A DNA stretch of 16,525 nucleotides from contig PNLG01000113.1 of assembly GCA_013822915.1 (NCBI GenBank), positions 1 to 16,525 on the forward strand, given 5' to 3'. The stretch comes from Sphingomonas sp. (GTDB lineage: Bacteria > Pseudomonadota > Alphaproteobacteria > Sphingomonadales > Sphingomonadaceae). Positions 1 to 7,450 of the stretch are shown here, piece by piece. The translations under genes and the position numbers were made by a program. Under the pieces are notes generated by a model that was given only the letters and a program-made list of their open reading frames with translations, had not been told where the DNA came from and ran no database searches. Numbering within the stretch: position 1 is the first letter of the stretch; every line of letters begins with the position of its first letter.

Positions 1-527
1 AGGACTTGAGCGCTGCGATTGCCAAAGCGCACCGCGATATCCGTCAACTTGAGACTGAATTCGATACCCGCGCCAATATGAAGCAGCTTGAGCGGTGGAA
101 TGGCGAGATACTGGCACTCGCCGCGCCGACCGCCGATCAGATTGTGGCGAGCGAGGATGCGCTGGTGCAGCTTGCGTCGCTGTCGAATGCGCCCGATCCG
201 GCGCGGGTCGGCGGCGCGGCTCTGGTCGTGCCAGCCGTCCATGAAATGCCCTCGATCGAGGAGCCGAGTGCGGCGGCACAGACGCCGCGTGCGCTGCCCG
301 TTGCCACTCAGCGCGCCGATGTCGCCAGGCCGCCAGTGATTGTGCGGCAGGAAAACGCCGATGCGGGGCTGTCGCTGACCCCTGCGGTGGCGCGCAGTGC
401 CGATCGGAAGCTGGCCGAACCCATCCGTTCGCGCGCGGTGGCTTTGCTCGACCGCAAGCTGGTGCGCAAGAGTCGCCTTGATGATCTGATCCGCGGCATT
501 CCGGCCGATGCCGGAGCGGCGCGGTGA
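1..527 (+). CDS. ftsL: FtsL-like cell division protein, 5' end missing
   Basis: This is the 3' part of a gene whose start lies before the window; the reading frame is open from base 3. The visible part begins with a charged helical stretch (AKAHRDIRQLETEFDTRANM) followed by KQLERWN. A heptad-like helix leading into an 'LERWN' motif is, from memory, typical of the short FtsL-like protein between rsmH and ftsI in sphingomonads. FtsL normally has a short cytoplasmic N-terminus, one membrane helix and a periplasmic coiled coil that joins the divisome with FtsQ and FtsB; here the membrane helix would be upstream and cannot be seen. After the coil comes about 90 residues of Ala/Pro/Val-rich, probably disordered sequence, then a basic C-terminal helix (ALLDRKLVRKSRLDDLI). 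This tail is longer than in classical FtsL of about 120 residues. The stop overlaps the ftsI GTG start by four bases. Position and motif support the call; sequence similarity to E. coli FtsL is weak. Confidence 0.7.
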   Translation, partial: DLSAAIAKAHRDIRQLETEFDTRANMKQLERWNGEILALAAPTADQIVASEDALVQLASLSNAPDPARVGGAALVVPAVHEMPSIEEPSAAAQTPRALPVATQRADVARPPVIVRQENADAGLSLTPAVARSADRKLAEPIRSRAVALLDRKLVRKSRLDDLIRGIPADAGAAR

Positions 528-2266
528 GCGTGCTTGTCGCTCGCCCATTTGACAAGCCACGGCTGGCCGGCCCGCGCCATTCGATTGTTGCGCTTGCGCC
601 AGCCCGCCTCGTTATGATCTTGATGGCGATTGCGGCGGGCGTGGCGCTGGTGTTGACCAAGCTCGCTTGGTTTGCGGTCGCTACGACGCCCGTTTCTGCC
701 CGCAGCGTGGCGGGTGCGCTGGTGCCGCTGCGCGGGGACATTACCGACCGCAATGGTGTGTCATTGGCGCGCACGATTGATGCGTGGTCGATCGGGGTGC
801 ACCCGCGAAGGCTCATCAATGACCCGCACGAGCTGGCGGGCAAGCTGGCCGCACTCATGCCCAATCATGATGAGGCGTGGTATGAGCGGCGGCTGCGGTC
901 GAAGGAGCCGTTTGTGTTCCTCTATCGGCGCGCGTTGCCCGAAGTGGTGAAGGCGGTAAATGCACTGGGCGAGCCGGGCATCGCCTATGAACGCGAGCCG
1001 GAGCGGCTTTACCCGCAATCCACACTGGCCGCTCATGCACTTGGCTCGCTTGATGTCGATGCGCACGGCATTCGTGGAATGGAGCGCGTGCTGGAGGAGC
1101 AACTGACAAACCCGCTGCTGCGGGCGAGGCCAGTCGCGCTGTCGCTCGATTCGCGGGTGCAGGCGGCAGTGGAAAGCGAACTGGGCGCTGCCATGATCAG
1201 CTTTCAGGCGCGGGCGGCGGCCGGGCTGGTGCTTGATGCCCATACCGGCGAAGTGATCGCGATGGTGTCGCTGCCCAATTATGACGCCAACAAACTGCCC
1301 AAGGTGCTGAACCCAAAAGATCCCAATGATCAAGGTATGCAGCGCTTGTGGAACAATGCGACAATGTCGACTTATGAACTTGGTTCGGTCTTCAAGCCGA
1401 TCACAATGGCGTTCGCGATCGATTCCGGGGTGGTGTCATCGATGGCGCGGCGCTTTGATGCGCGTGAGCCAATCATGACCGGGCGCTTTCCGATCCGAGA
1501 TGACCATCCGCAAAAACGTTATCTCAACATTCCCGAAACGCTCGTCCATTCCTCTAACATTGCCACCGCGCGGATTGGCAAGGAACTGGGCGAGGAACGG
1601 TTGCGCGCGATGTTCACCGCAATGGGGTTCGCGACGCGCCCCGACATTGAAACGCCTGAGCGGGGCAAGCCGATCTGGCCTGCGCCCTGGACCAAGGCGT
1701 CCACGATGACCACTGGCTATGGTCATGGTCTTTCGGTGACCCCGCTTCATCTGGCGAGCGCCTATGCGGCATTGGTTAATGGCGGCGTCTGGCGGCCCGC
1801 CACGATGATGAAGGTCGCCCCCGGCAAGGCAGCGGCCGGGCGGCGTGTGATTTCCGAGGCCACCAGCGCCCGGATGCGCCAGTTGCTGCGGCTGATTGTG
1901 TTGAAGGGGACAGGCGAAAAGGCCGATGCGCCCGGATACCGGGTGGGGGGGAAAACGGGCACCGCCGAAATCGGCATGAAGGGTGGCTATTCAAAGAAGC
2001 GCAATGTCTCCACCTTTGCGGCGGCCTTCCCAATGGATGCGCCCCGCTATGTTGTGGTGGTGATGCTCGATTCGCCGCGCGGCAATGCTCAAAGCGCGGG
2101 GCAGGCAACCGCAGGCTGGACGGTGGCGCCTGTCGTCTCGCGCGTCATCATGCGCACCGGCTATATGTTGGGCGTCATGCCCGATATGAATCGCGACGTG
2201 GATGTGTCCGAGCTGCTTCCCTTGCTTTGGGAGGCGCCCGGCGCAGCCAAGGTAGTGCCGGAATGA
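524..2266 (+). CDS. ftsI: Peptidoglycan D,D-transpeptidase FtsI (PBP3), septal
   Basis: FtsI is the monofunctional class B penicillin-binding protein that cross-links septal peptidoglycan as partner of the glycan polymerase FtsW. The 580-residue product has a basic cytoplasmic N-terminus, one membrane helix at about residues 26-50, a PBP dimerisation domain (about 60-200; 'RGDITDRNGVSLA' near 70 is typical) and a transpeptidase domain. All three penicillin-binding motifs are present: SVFK at 288-291 with nucleophile S288, SSN at 343-345 and KTG at 477-479. Length matches the family (about 550-600). No PASTA repeats are seen. The GTG start at 524 overlaps the upstream stop (GTGA), and a GGAG at 513-516 lies seven bases before it. 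A later in-frame ATG would remove the basic segment before the membrane helix, so GTG is preferred. Function is confident; the start is fairly confident. Confidence 0.96.
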   Translation: MSVLVARPFDKPRLAGPRHSIVALAPARLVMILMAIAAGVALVLTKLAWFAVATTPVSARSVAGALVPLRGDITDRNGVSLARTIDAWSIGVHPRRLINDPHELAGKLAALMPNHDEAWYERRLRSKEPFVFLYRRALPEVVKAVNALGEPGIAYEREPERLYPQSTLAAHALGSLDVDAHGIRGMERVLEEQLTNPLLRARPVALSLDSRVQAAVESELGAAMISFQARAAAGLVLDAHTGEVIAMVSLPNYDANKLPKVLNPKDPNDQGMQRLWNNATMSTYELGSVFKPITMAFAIDSGVVSSMARRFDAREPIMTGRFPIRDDHPQKRYLNIPETLVHSSNIATARIGKELGEERLRAMFTAMGFATRPDIETPERGKPIWPAPWTKASTMTTGYGHGLSVTPLHLASAYAALVNGGVWRPATMMKVAPGKAAAGRRVISEATSARMRQLLRLIVLKGTGEKADAPGYRVGGKTGTAEIGMKGGYSKKRNVSTFAAAFPMDAPRYVVVVMLDSPRGNAQSAGQATAGWTVAPVVSRVIMRTGYMLGVMPDMNRDVDVSELLPLLWEAPGAAKVVPE

Positions 2267-2270
2267 GGGA
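2265..2270 (+). promoter_or_regulatory. murE ribosome binding site, decides start
   Basis: GAGGGA overlaps the ftsI TGA stop (2264-2266). It abuts the ATG at 2271 with no spacer but lies six bases before the in-frame ATG at 2277, so it favours the second ATG as the murE start. Inferred from spacing only. Confidence 0.6.
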
Positions 2271-2276
2271 ATGCGC

Positions 2277-3692
2277 ATGAAGCTTGGCACGCTCACCGGC
2301 GGGGGTGAACAGGCAATCGTCACCGGTTTTGCGATCGACCACCGAAAGGTCGCCCCCGGCACCGTGTTCGGCGCGTTTCGCGGGCTGCGCGCCAATGGTG
2401 AGGATTATATCGACGCCGCGATTGCCAGCGGTGCGATTGCGGTGGTCGCTCAGCCGGGGGCGGTCGTGACGGGCGCGGTCCACCTGGCGCATCCCAATCC
2501 GCGTGCCGCTTTTGCCGCTGCCGCCGCTCGGTTTTTCGTTCCCTTTCCCGACCACTGCGTTGCCGTCACCGGGACGAACGGCAAGACATCGACTGTGGAG
2601 ATGACGCGCCAGCTTTGGCGCATGGCCGGGCATCAGGCCGCCTCCATCGGCACGCTGGGCGTGACCACTGGTAATGACCGGGTGTCAACCGGGCTGACCA
2701 CACCCGACATCGTCACCTTCCTGTCGAATGTCGCCGGGCTCGCGCGGGAGGGCGTGACGCATTTGGCGTTCGAGGCGTCGAGCCACGGCCTGTCGCAATA
2801 CCGGACCGAGGGCGTTCCGGTGCGCGCCGCCGCTTTCACCAATCTCAGCCGCGATCACCTCGATTATCACCTCGATATGGAGGATTATTTCGCTGCCAAA
2901 ATGCGCCTGTTCACTGAAGTGGTGGCGGCGGATGGCCATGCAGTTATCTGGGCCGACGATCGGCGATCGGCGGCGGTCGCAGCGATTGCCCGCGATCGCG
3001 GTGTTAGGCTCATCACTGTCGGGGAACAGGGCGAGACTTTGCGGCTCGCTGGGCGCACGCCAAGCCTGCTCGGCCAGGCGCTGTTGATTGAGGCAGAAGG
3101 GAAAAGTCACCCGGTCAATATGCCGCTGATCGGCGCTTATCAGGTGGCGAACGCGCTGACGGCGGCGGGACTGGTGATTGCGTGTGGCGGCGATGTCGCC
3201 ACGACGATTGCCAATCTGGCACGGCTGCAACCCGTGCGCGGGCGGTTGGAGCGTGCGGTTATCAGCGGGCGGGGGGCGCCCGTCTATGTCGATTATGCAC
3301 ACACGCCCGACGCGCTGGAGGCCGCGATCATGGCGCTCAAGCCTCACGCGCCGGGGCGGTTGATCGTGGTGATCGGTGCGGGCGGCGACCGCGATATCGG
3401 CAAGCGCGAACCGATGGGCGCGGTGGCGGCGGCTCTTTGCGATGTCGTGATCGTGACCGATGACAATCCGCGCAGCGAAGACCCCGCCGCCATTCGTGCC
3501 GCAGTGCTGCGTGGTGCGCCGGATGCAACCGATATTGGCGACCGTCGCGCGGCGATCCGTGCCGCGATCTCGCTGGCGGGCGCCGACGACATCGTGTTGC
3601 TGACCGGCAAGGGGCATGAACAGGGGCAGATTGTCGGCGATCTGGTACTGCCGTTCGATGATGTATCCGTCGCGCGGGAGTGTGCGGCATGA
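2277..3692 (+). CDS. murE: UDP-MurNAc-L-Ala-D-Glu:meso-diaminopimelate ligase MurE
   Basis: MurE adds the third residue of the stem peptide to UDP-MurNAc-L-Ala-D-Glu in the cytoplasm, using ATP. With this start the protein has 471 residues, near the usual 480-500. The N-terminal UDP-binding domain is followed by the ATP-binding P-loop GTNGKTS at 99-105, the 'SRDHLDYH' segment near 191-198, K208 in 'YFAAKMRLF' as the likely carbamylated lysine, and the C-terminal Mur ligase domain. DNPR at 396-399 is the motif established for meso-diaminopimelate selection, as opposed to lysine. Start choice: ATG at 2271 and ATG at 2277 are in frame. The purine run GAGGGA at 2265-2270 touches the first ATG but sits six bases before the second, so 2277 is preferred. 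The gene lies ten bases after ftsI and overlaps murF by four bases. Confidence 0.96.
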   Translation: MKLGTLTGGGEQAIVTGFAIDHRKVAPGTVFGAFRGLRANGEDYIDAAIASGAIAVVAQPGAVVTGAVHLAHPNPRAAFAAAAARFFVPFPDHCVAVTGTNGKTSTVEMTRQLWRMAGHQAASIGTLGVTTGNDRVSTGLTTPDIVTFLSNVAGLAREGVTHLAFEASSHGLSQYRTEGVPVRAAAFTNLSRDHLDYHLDMEDYFAAKMRLFTEVVAADGHAVIWADDRRSAAVAAIARDRGVRLITVGEQGETLRLAGRTPSLLGQALLIEAEGKSHPVNMPLIGAYQVANALTAAGLVIACGGDVATTIANLARLQPVRGRLERAVISGRGAPVYVDYAHTPDALEAAIMALKPHAPGRLIVVIGAGGDRDIGKREPMGAVAAALCDVVIVTDDNPRSEDPAAIRAAVLRGAPDATDIGDRRAAIRAAISLAGADDIVLLTGKGHEQGQIVGDLVLPFDDVSVARECAA

Positions 3693-5065
3693 CCCTGTGG
3701 ACCTCCGCGGAGATTGCGGCGGCAACGGGCGGCGCAGCGCTTGCAGATTTTGCGGCGAGCGGCGTCGCGTTTGATTCGCGCGAAGTCGGCCCCGGCGACC
3801 TGTTCATCGCGCTAAAGGGCACCACGACCGACGGGCACCGCTATCTCGACGATGTGTTCGCGCGCGGGGCAGCGGGCGCGCTGGTCAGTCAGGCAACGGC
3901 GCATCCGGCAGTGCAGGTCGGTGACACGATGGCGGCGCTTGAGGCATTGGGGATTGCGGCCCGCGCGCGCATGGCGGGCAAAGTCATTGGCGTGACCGGG
4001 TCGGTCGGCAAAACCGGCACCAAGGAGATGCTGTTCGCCGCGCTTGATCGCGGGGCACCGGGCACGGCGCACCGGTCGGTCAAAAGCTATAACAACCACA
4101 CCGGCGTCCCGCTCAGCCTGGCGCGCATGCCCGTTGGTGCGCGTCACGGCGTGTTCGAGATGGGCATGAACCACGCAGGTGAACTGGCCGCGCTCACCCG
4201 GATGGTGCGGCCGCATGTGGCGATCATCACCACCGTCGCCTCGGTCCATCTGGAGCATTTTCGCGATGAGGCGGGGATTGCTGATGCCAAGGCGGAGATT
4301 TTCGAAGGGCTTGAACCCGGCGGCACTGCGATCATTCCGCACGACAATATCCACCGCGACCGGCTGGCCGCTGCGGCGCGGGCGGCGGGTGCGCGTATCG
4401 TGACCTTTGGCACCAGCCCCGGTGCCGATGTGCGCGCGATGGAAGTCGTGCGCAGCGCAGGCGGGGGTTCTTTCGTCAGTGCGACGCTGATGACGCGCGA
4501 ACTGGGCTTTACCATTGGGCAGCCGGGCGATCATCTGGTCAGCAATGCGCTGGCGGTGCTGGCAGCAGTGGAGGCGGTCGGCGGCGATGTTGCGGTGGCG
4601 GGGCTGGCGCTTGCCGATATGGCGGGGCTCGCCGGGCGCGGCGCGCGCGTGGCGGTGACGCTGCCGGGCGGCGGGGCGGCGCGGATCATCGACGAAAGCT
4701 ACAACGCTAACCCCACGTCGATGCGGGCAACGCTTGCCGTGCTGGGTGCCGAGCCCGCCGCGCGACGGATCGCGGTTTTGGGGCAAATGGGCGAGCTTGG
4801 CCCCGAGAGCGCCGCCTTTCACGCGGGCCTCGCCGCGCCCGTCATTGCCGCAGGCGTCGCGCACGCAATTTTAGTGGGCGAGGGGATGCGCGCGCTTGCA
4901 AACGCGCTTGAGGGGCAGGTCGAATTCGTCCATGTCGCAGATGCGCAGGCGGCCATTGCGGCGCTCCACGCCAGCTTGCGCGACGGGGATGTGGTGCTGG
5001 TCAAAGGGTCAAACGCGGTTGGCTTGTCTGCCATTGTCGCGTCGCTTTCGGGCGAAAGGGAATAA
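3689..5065 (+). CDS. murF: UDP-MurNAc-tripeptide:D-Ala-D-Ala ligase MurF
   Basis: MurF adds the D-Ala-D-Ala dipeptide, made by the Ddl encoded further along this cluster, to UDP-MurNAc-tripeptide and so completes the pentapeptide precursor. The 458-residue product has the N-terminal MurF fold ('GVAFDSREVGPGDLFIALKG', about 25-44), the P-loop GSVGKTGT at 104-111, the conserved 'SYNNHTGVPLSL' segment, an 'EMGMNHAGE' motif and the C-terminal 'DESYNANPTS' motif that is characteristic of MurF. Length is normal. The start is ATG 3689, forming ATGA with the murE stop, and GGGAG at 3676-3680 is eight bases upstream. A GTG three codons earlier (3680) is less likely because it lies inside that binding site. 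The TAA stop overlaps the mraY ATG by one base (TAATG). Confidence 0.96.
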   Translation: MTLWTSAEIAAATGGAALADFAASGVAFDSREVGPGDLFIALKGTTTDGHRYLDDVFARGAAGALVSQATAHPAVQVGDTMAALEALGIAARARMAGKVIGVTGSVGKTGTKEMLFAALDRGAPGTAHRSVKSYNNHTGVPLSLARMPVGARHGVFEMGMNHAGELAALTRMVRPHVAIITTVASVHLEHFRDEAGIADAKAEIFEGLEPGGTAIIPHDNIHRDRLAAAARAAGARIVTFGTSPGADVRAMEVVRSAGGGSFVSATLMTRELGFTIGQPGDHLVSNALAVLAAVEAVGGDVAVAGLALADMAGLAGRGARVAVTLPGGGAARIIDESYNANPTSMRATLAVLGAEPAARRIAVLGQMGELGPESAAFHAGLAAPVIAAGVAHAILVGEGMRALANALEGQVEFVHVADAQAAIAALHASLRDGDVVLVKGSNAVGLSAIVASLSGERE

Positions 5066-6135
5066 TGTTTTACTTCATCGCGCAGCAACTGGACTTTTCC
5101 GGAGCGCTGAACCTGTTCCGCTATCTCAGCTTTCGCAGCGGCGGGGCGCTGGCGACCGCGCTGCTTATCGGGCTGATCATCGGCCCGCGCTTTATCGGCT
5201 GGCTGCGGCTGCGTCAGGGCAAGGGGCAGCCGATCCGCACCGACGGCCCGCAAACCCACCTTGCCAAGCGCGGTACGCCGACCATGGGCGGGTTAATGAT
5301 CCTGACATCGCTCAGCACGGCAATGCTGCTGTGGATGGACCTTAGCAATCCCTATGTCTGGGCGTGCCTGTTCGTGACGCTGGGCTTTGGGTTGATCGGG
5401 TTCCTTGACGATTACGACAAGGTGAAGAAGCAAAAGACGGCGGGCGTATCGGGCCGCGTTCGGTTGGGCGGTGAATTCCTGATCGCCGGGATTGCAGCAT
5501 GGATCATCACCTCGCAAAATGGAACGCAGCTTTATTTGCCGTTTTTCAGCCATTTGTCGATTGATCTGGGGTATTTCTATATCCTGTTCGCCGCGTTCAC
5601 GATTGTGGCGTTTGGCAATGCGGTGAACCTGACGGACGGGCTGGATGGCCTGGCGACGATGCCGGTTATTATTGCGTCGGTTGCATTCATGCTGATCGCT
5701 TATCTGGCGGGGAATGCGAAGTTTGCCGATTATCTGGGCATTCCCTATGTCCCGCGCGCGGGCGATCTGGCGATTTTCTGCGGGGCGATTGCGGGCGCGT
5801 GTCTGGCGTTTTTGTGGTTCAACGCGCCGCCCGCCGCCGTGTTCATGGGCGATACCGGCAGCCTGGCGCTGGGCGGGGCGCTGGGCGCGATTTCGGTGGT
5901 TGCGCATCACGAGATTGTGCTCGGCATTGTTGGCGGGCTGTTTGTGGTGGAGGCGCTGAGCGTTATTATTCAGGTGTTCTGGTATAAGCGCACGGGGCGG
6001 CGGGTGTTCAAAATGGCGCCGATCCATCATCATTTCGAACAGCTTGGCTGGGCGGAATCGACGGTGGTGATCCGGTTCTGGATCGTGGCGCTCGTGCTCG
6101 CGCTCGCAGGACTTGCGACGTTGAAGATCCGGTGA
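5065..6135 (+). CDS. mraY: Phospho-MurNAc-pentapeptide translocase MraY
   Basis: MraY transfers phospho-MurNAc-pentapeptide from UDP to undecaprenyl phosphate and forms lipid I at the inner membrane. The 356-residue, strongly hydrophobic protein matches the family length of about 360 and appears to have the usual ten membrane helices. Active-site features are visible: the 'RTDGPQTHLAKRGTPTMGG' cytoplasmic segment (58-76), D115/D116 in 'FLDDYDK', D191 in 'NLTDGLDGL', D263 in 'MGDTGSLALGG', and the HHH motif at 321-323 ('APIHHHFEQLGW'). The ATG overlaps the murF TAA by one base, with AAGG at 5056-5059 as ribosome binding site. The stop forms GTGA with murD. The next enzyme in the lipid pathway, MurG, is three genes downstream. 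Confidence 0.97.
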   Translation: MFYFIAQQLDFSGALNLFRYLSFRSGGALATALLIGLIIGPRFIGWLRLRQGKGQPIRTDGPQTHLAKRGTPTMGGLMILTSLSTAMLLWMDLSNPYVWACLFVTLGFGLIGFLDDYDKVKKQKTAGVSGRVRLGGEFLIAGIAAWIITSQNGTQLYLPFFSHLSIDLGYFYILFAAFTIVAFGNAVNLTDGLDGLATMPVIIASVAFMLIAYLAGNAKFADYLGIPYVPRAGDLAIFCGAIAGACLAFLWFNAPPAAVFMGDTGSLALGGALGAISVVAHHEIVLGIVGGLFVVEALSVIIQVFWYKRTGRRVFKMAPIHHHFEQLGWAESTVVIRFWIVALVLALAGLATLKIR

Positions 6136-7421
6136 TCATGGCGTCCGCCTGGCGCAGCAAACGCTTTGCAGTGCTGGGGCTGGCGCGCTCCGGCGCGGCG
6201 GTGGTGCGCGCGCTGGCGGCGGCTGGGGCGGAGGTGGTGGCGTGGGATGCCGATCCGCTGCGGCGCGATGCGATCGCCGATAGTGGCGCAGGGCTGGCCG
6301 ATCCCGAAGCGATTGACCTCACCGGCTTTGAAGCGCTGGTGGTATCGCCCGGCGTGCCGATCAACCGCCATCCGGTCGCGGCCAAGGCGCGCGCGGCAGG
6401 CGTGCCGATCATCGGCGATATCGAGCTGTTCGCGCAAGGCCGCGCCGACCTGCCGCCGCACAAGGTGGTGGGCATTACCGGCACCAATGGCAAGTCGACA
6501 ACGACAGCGCTCGTTCACCACATCCTTCAGACTGCGGGCATCCCTAGCCTGATGGGCGGCAATATCGGCTTGCCGATCCTTGCGCAGCCGCCGCTCCCGG
6601 CGGGCGGTGTCTATGTGCTGGAGCTGTCGAGCTATCAGATCGACCTGACGCAGAGCCTCGACTGTGATGTTGCGGTGCTGCTTAACATCACCCCCGATCA
6701 CCTTGATCGCTATGACGGGTTTGCGGCCTATGCCGCGGCGAAGGGTCGGCTGTTCGCGATGCAGGACCGCACACGCGCCGCGATCATTTCCATCGGTGAT
6801 GATGCATCGGCGGCGATTGCGCGCAGCTTGTCGGCCCGCGGCGAGGCGCTGACCAAGATCGCGCCGGGCTTCTGCATGAATCAGTCGCGCTGGCCCGCCC
6901 TGCAAGGGCCGCACAATGCCCAAAACGCGCTGGCCGCAATCCATGTGTGCGAGGCGTTGGGCGTGCCAAATGCGGCAATCGACGCGGGGCTGGCCAGCTT
7001 TGCCGGGCTCGACCACCGGATGCAGACCGTGGCGGTGCGGGGGGGCGTCACTTTCGTCAACGATAGCAAGGCCACCAATCCCGAAAGTGCGGCCCCCGCG
7101 CTTGGCTCGTTTGCGCGTATCCACTGGATCGTGGGCGGGCAGGCGAAATCGGACTCGCTCGCGCCCTGTGCGCCGCACTTCGGCAATGTCGTGCGAGCTT
7201 ACACGATTGGCGAGGCAGGGGAGGGGTTTGCCGATCTGCTCGCGGCCCATATGGCGGTCGAGGTCAGCGGCACGCTGGCCGCTGCGGTGGCACAGGCCGC
7301 AGCGAACGCGCGGTCCGGCGATACGGTGCTGTTGTCGCCCGCCTGTGCGTCCTTCGATCAGTTCGCCGATTTTGAAGCGCGCGGCCGGGCGTTTTTGGCG
7401 GCAGTGGGGGCTTTGGCATGA
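6132..7421 (+). CDS. murD: UDP-MurNAc-L-alanine:D-glutamate ligase MurD
   Basis: MurD adds D-glutamate to UDP-MurNAc-L-alanine, the second amino-acid step of the cytoplasmic pathway. The 429-residue protein shows a Rossmann-like N-terminal domain ('KRFAVLGLARSG', 10-21), the P-loop GTNGKST at 117-123, 'ELSSYQID' and 'NITPDHLDRY' in the central domain, and 'FVNDSKATNP' plus 'LLSPACASFDQF' in the C-terminal domain, all typical of MurD. Length is slightly below the E. coli enzyme (438). Start: the GTG at 6132 overlaps the mraY stop (GTGA), with a weak GAAG five bases upstream. ATG at 6138 is an in-frame alternative that would drop two residues, and the sequence does not settle the choice. The stop forms ATGA with the first possible ftsW start, inside an 18-bp tandem duplication. 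Confidence 0.95.
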   Translation: MIMASAWRSKRFAVLGLARSGAAVVRALAAAGAEVVAWDADPLRRDAIADSGAGLADPEAIDLTGFEALVVSPGVPINRHPVAAKARAAGVPIIGDIELFAQGRADLPPHKVVGITGTNGKSTTTALVHHILQTAGIPSLMGGNIGLPILAQPPLPAGGVYVLELSSYQIDLTQSLDCDVAVLLNITPDHLDRYDGFAAYAAAKGRLFAMQDRTRAAIISIGDDASAAIARSLSARGEALTKIAPGFCMNQSRWPALQGPHNAQNALAAIHVCEALGVPNAAIDAGLASFAGLDHRMQTVAVRGGVTFVNDSKATNPESAAPALGSFARIHWIVGGQAKSDSLAPCAPHFGNVVRAYTIGEAGEGFADLLAAHMAVEVSGTLAAAVAQAAANARSGDTVLLSPACASFDQFADFEARGRAFLAAVGALA

Positions 7422-7450
7422 CGGAGGGGCGGGGCATGACGGAGGGGCGG
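7415..7450 (+). repeat. Perfect 18-bp tandem duplication over ftsW start
   Basis: The unit GGCATGACGGAGGGGCGG occurs twice in succession, at 7415-7432 and 7433-7450, without mismatch. Each copy contains an ATG (7418 and 7436) in the same ftsW frame, so the protein would begin with a repeated six-residue unit (MTEGRG MTEGRT). The first copy places GGAGGGG (7423-7429) six bases before the second ATG. The repeat does not extend beyond two copies. Confidence 0.97.

Noticed and set aside
2685..4864. Two minus-strand open frames (2685-3725 and 3812-4864, about 350 codons each) opposite murE and murF.
   Set aside because: Shadows of the conserved ligase genes with low-complexity basic composition and no motifs.
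6030..7250. Long open frame on the minus strand (406 codons) opposite murD.
   Set aside because: It lies entirely opposite conserved murD and the end of mraY. The Arg/His/Gln-rich composition is that of an antisense shadow of GC-rich coding sequence, and no family motif is seen.
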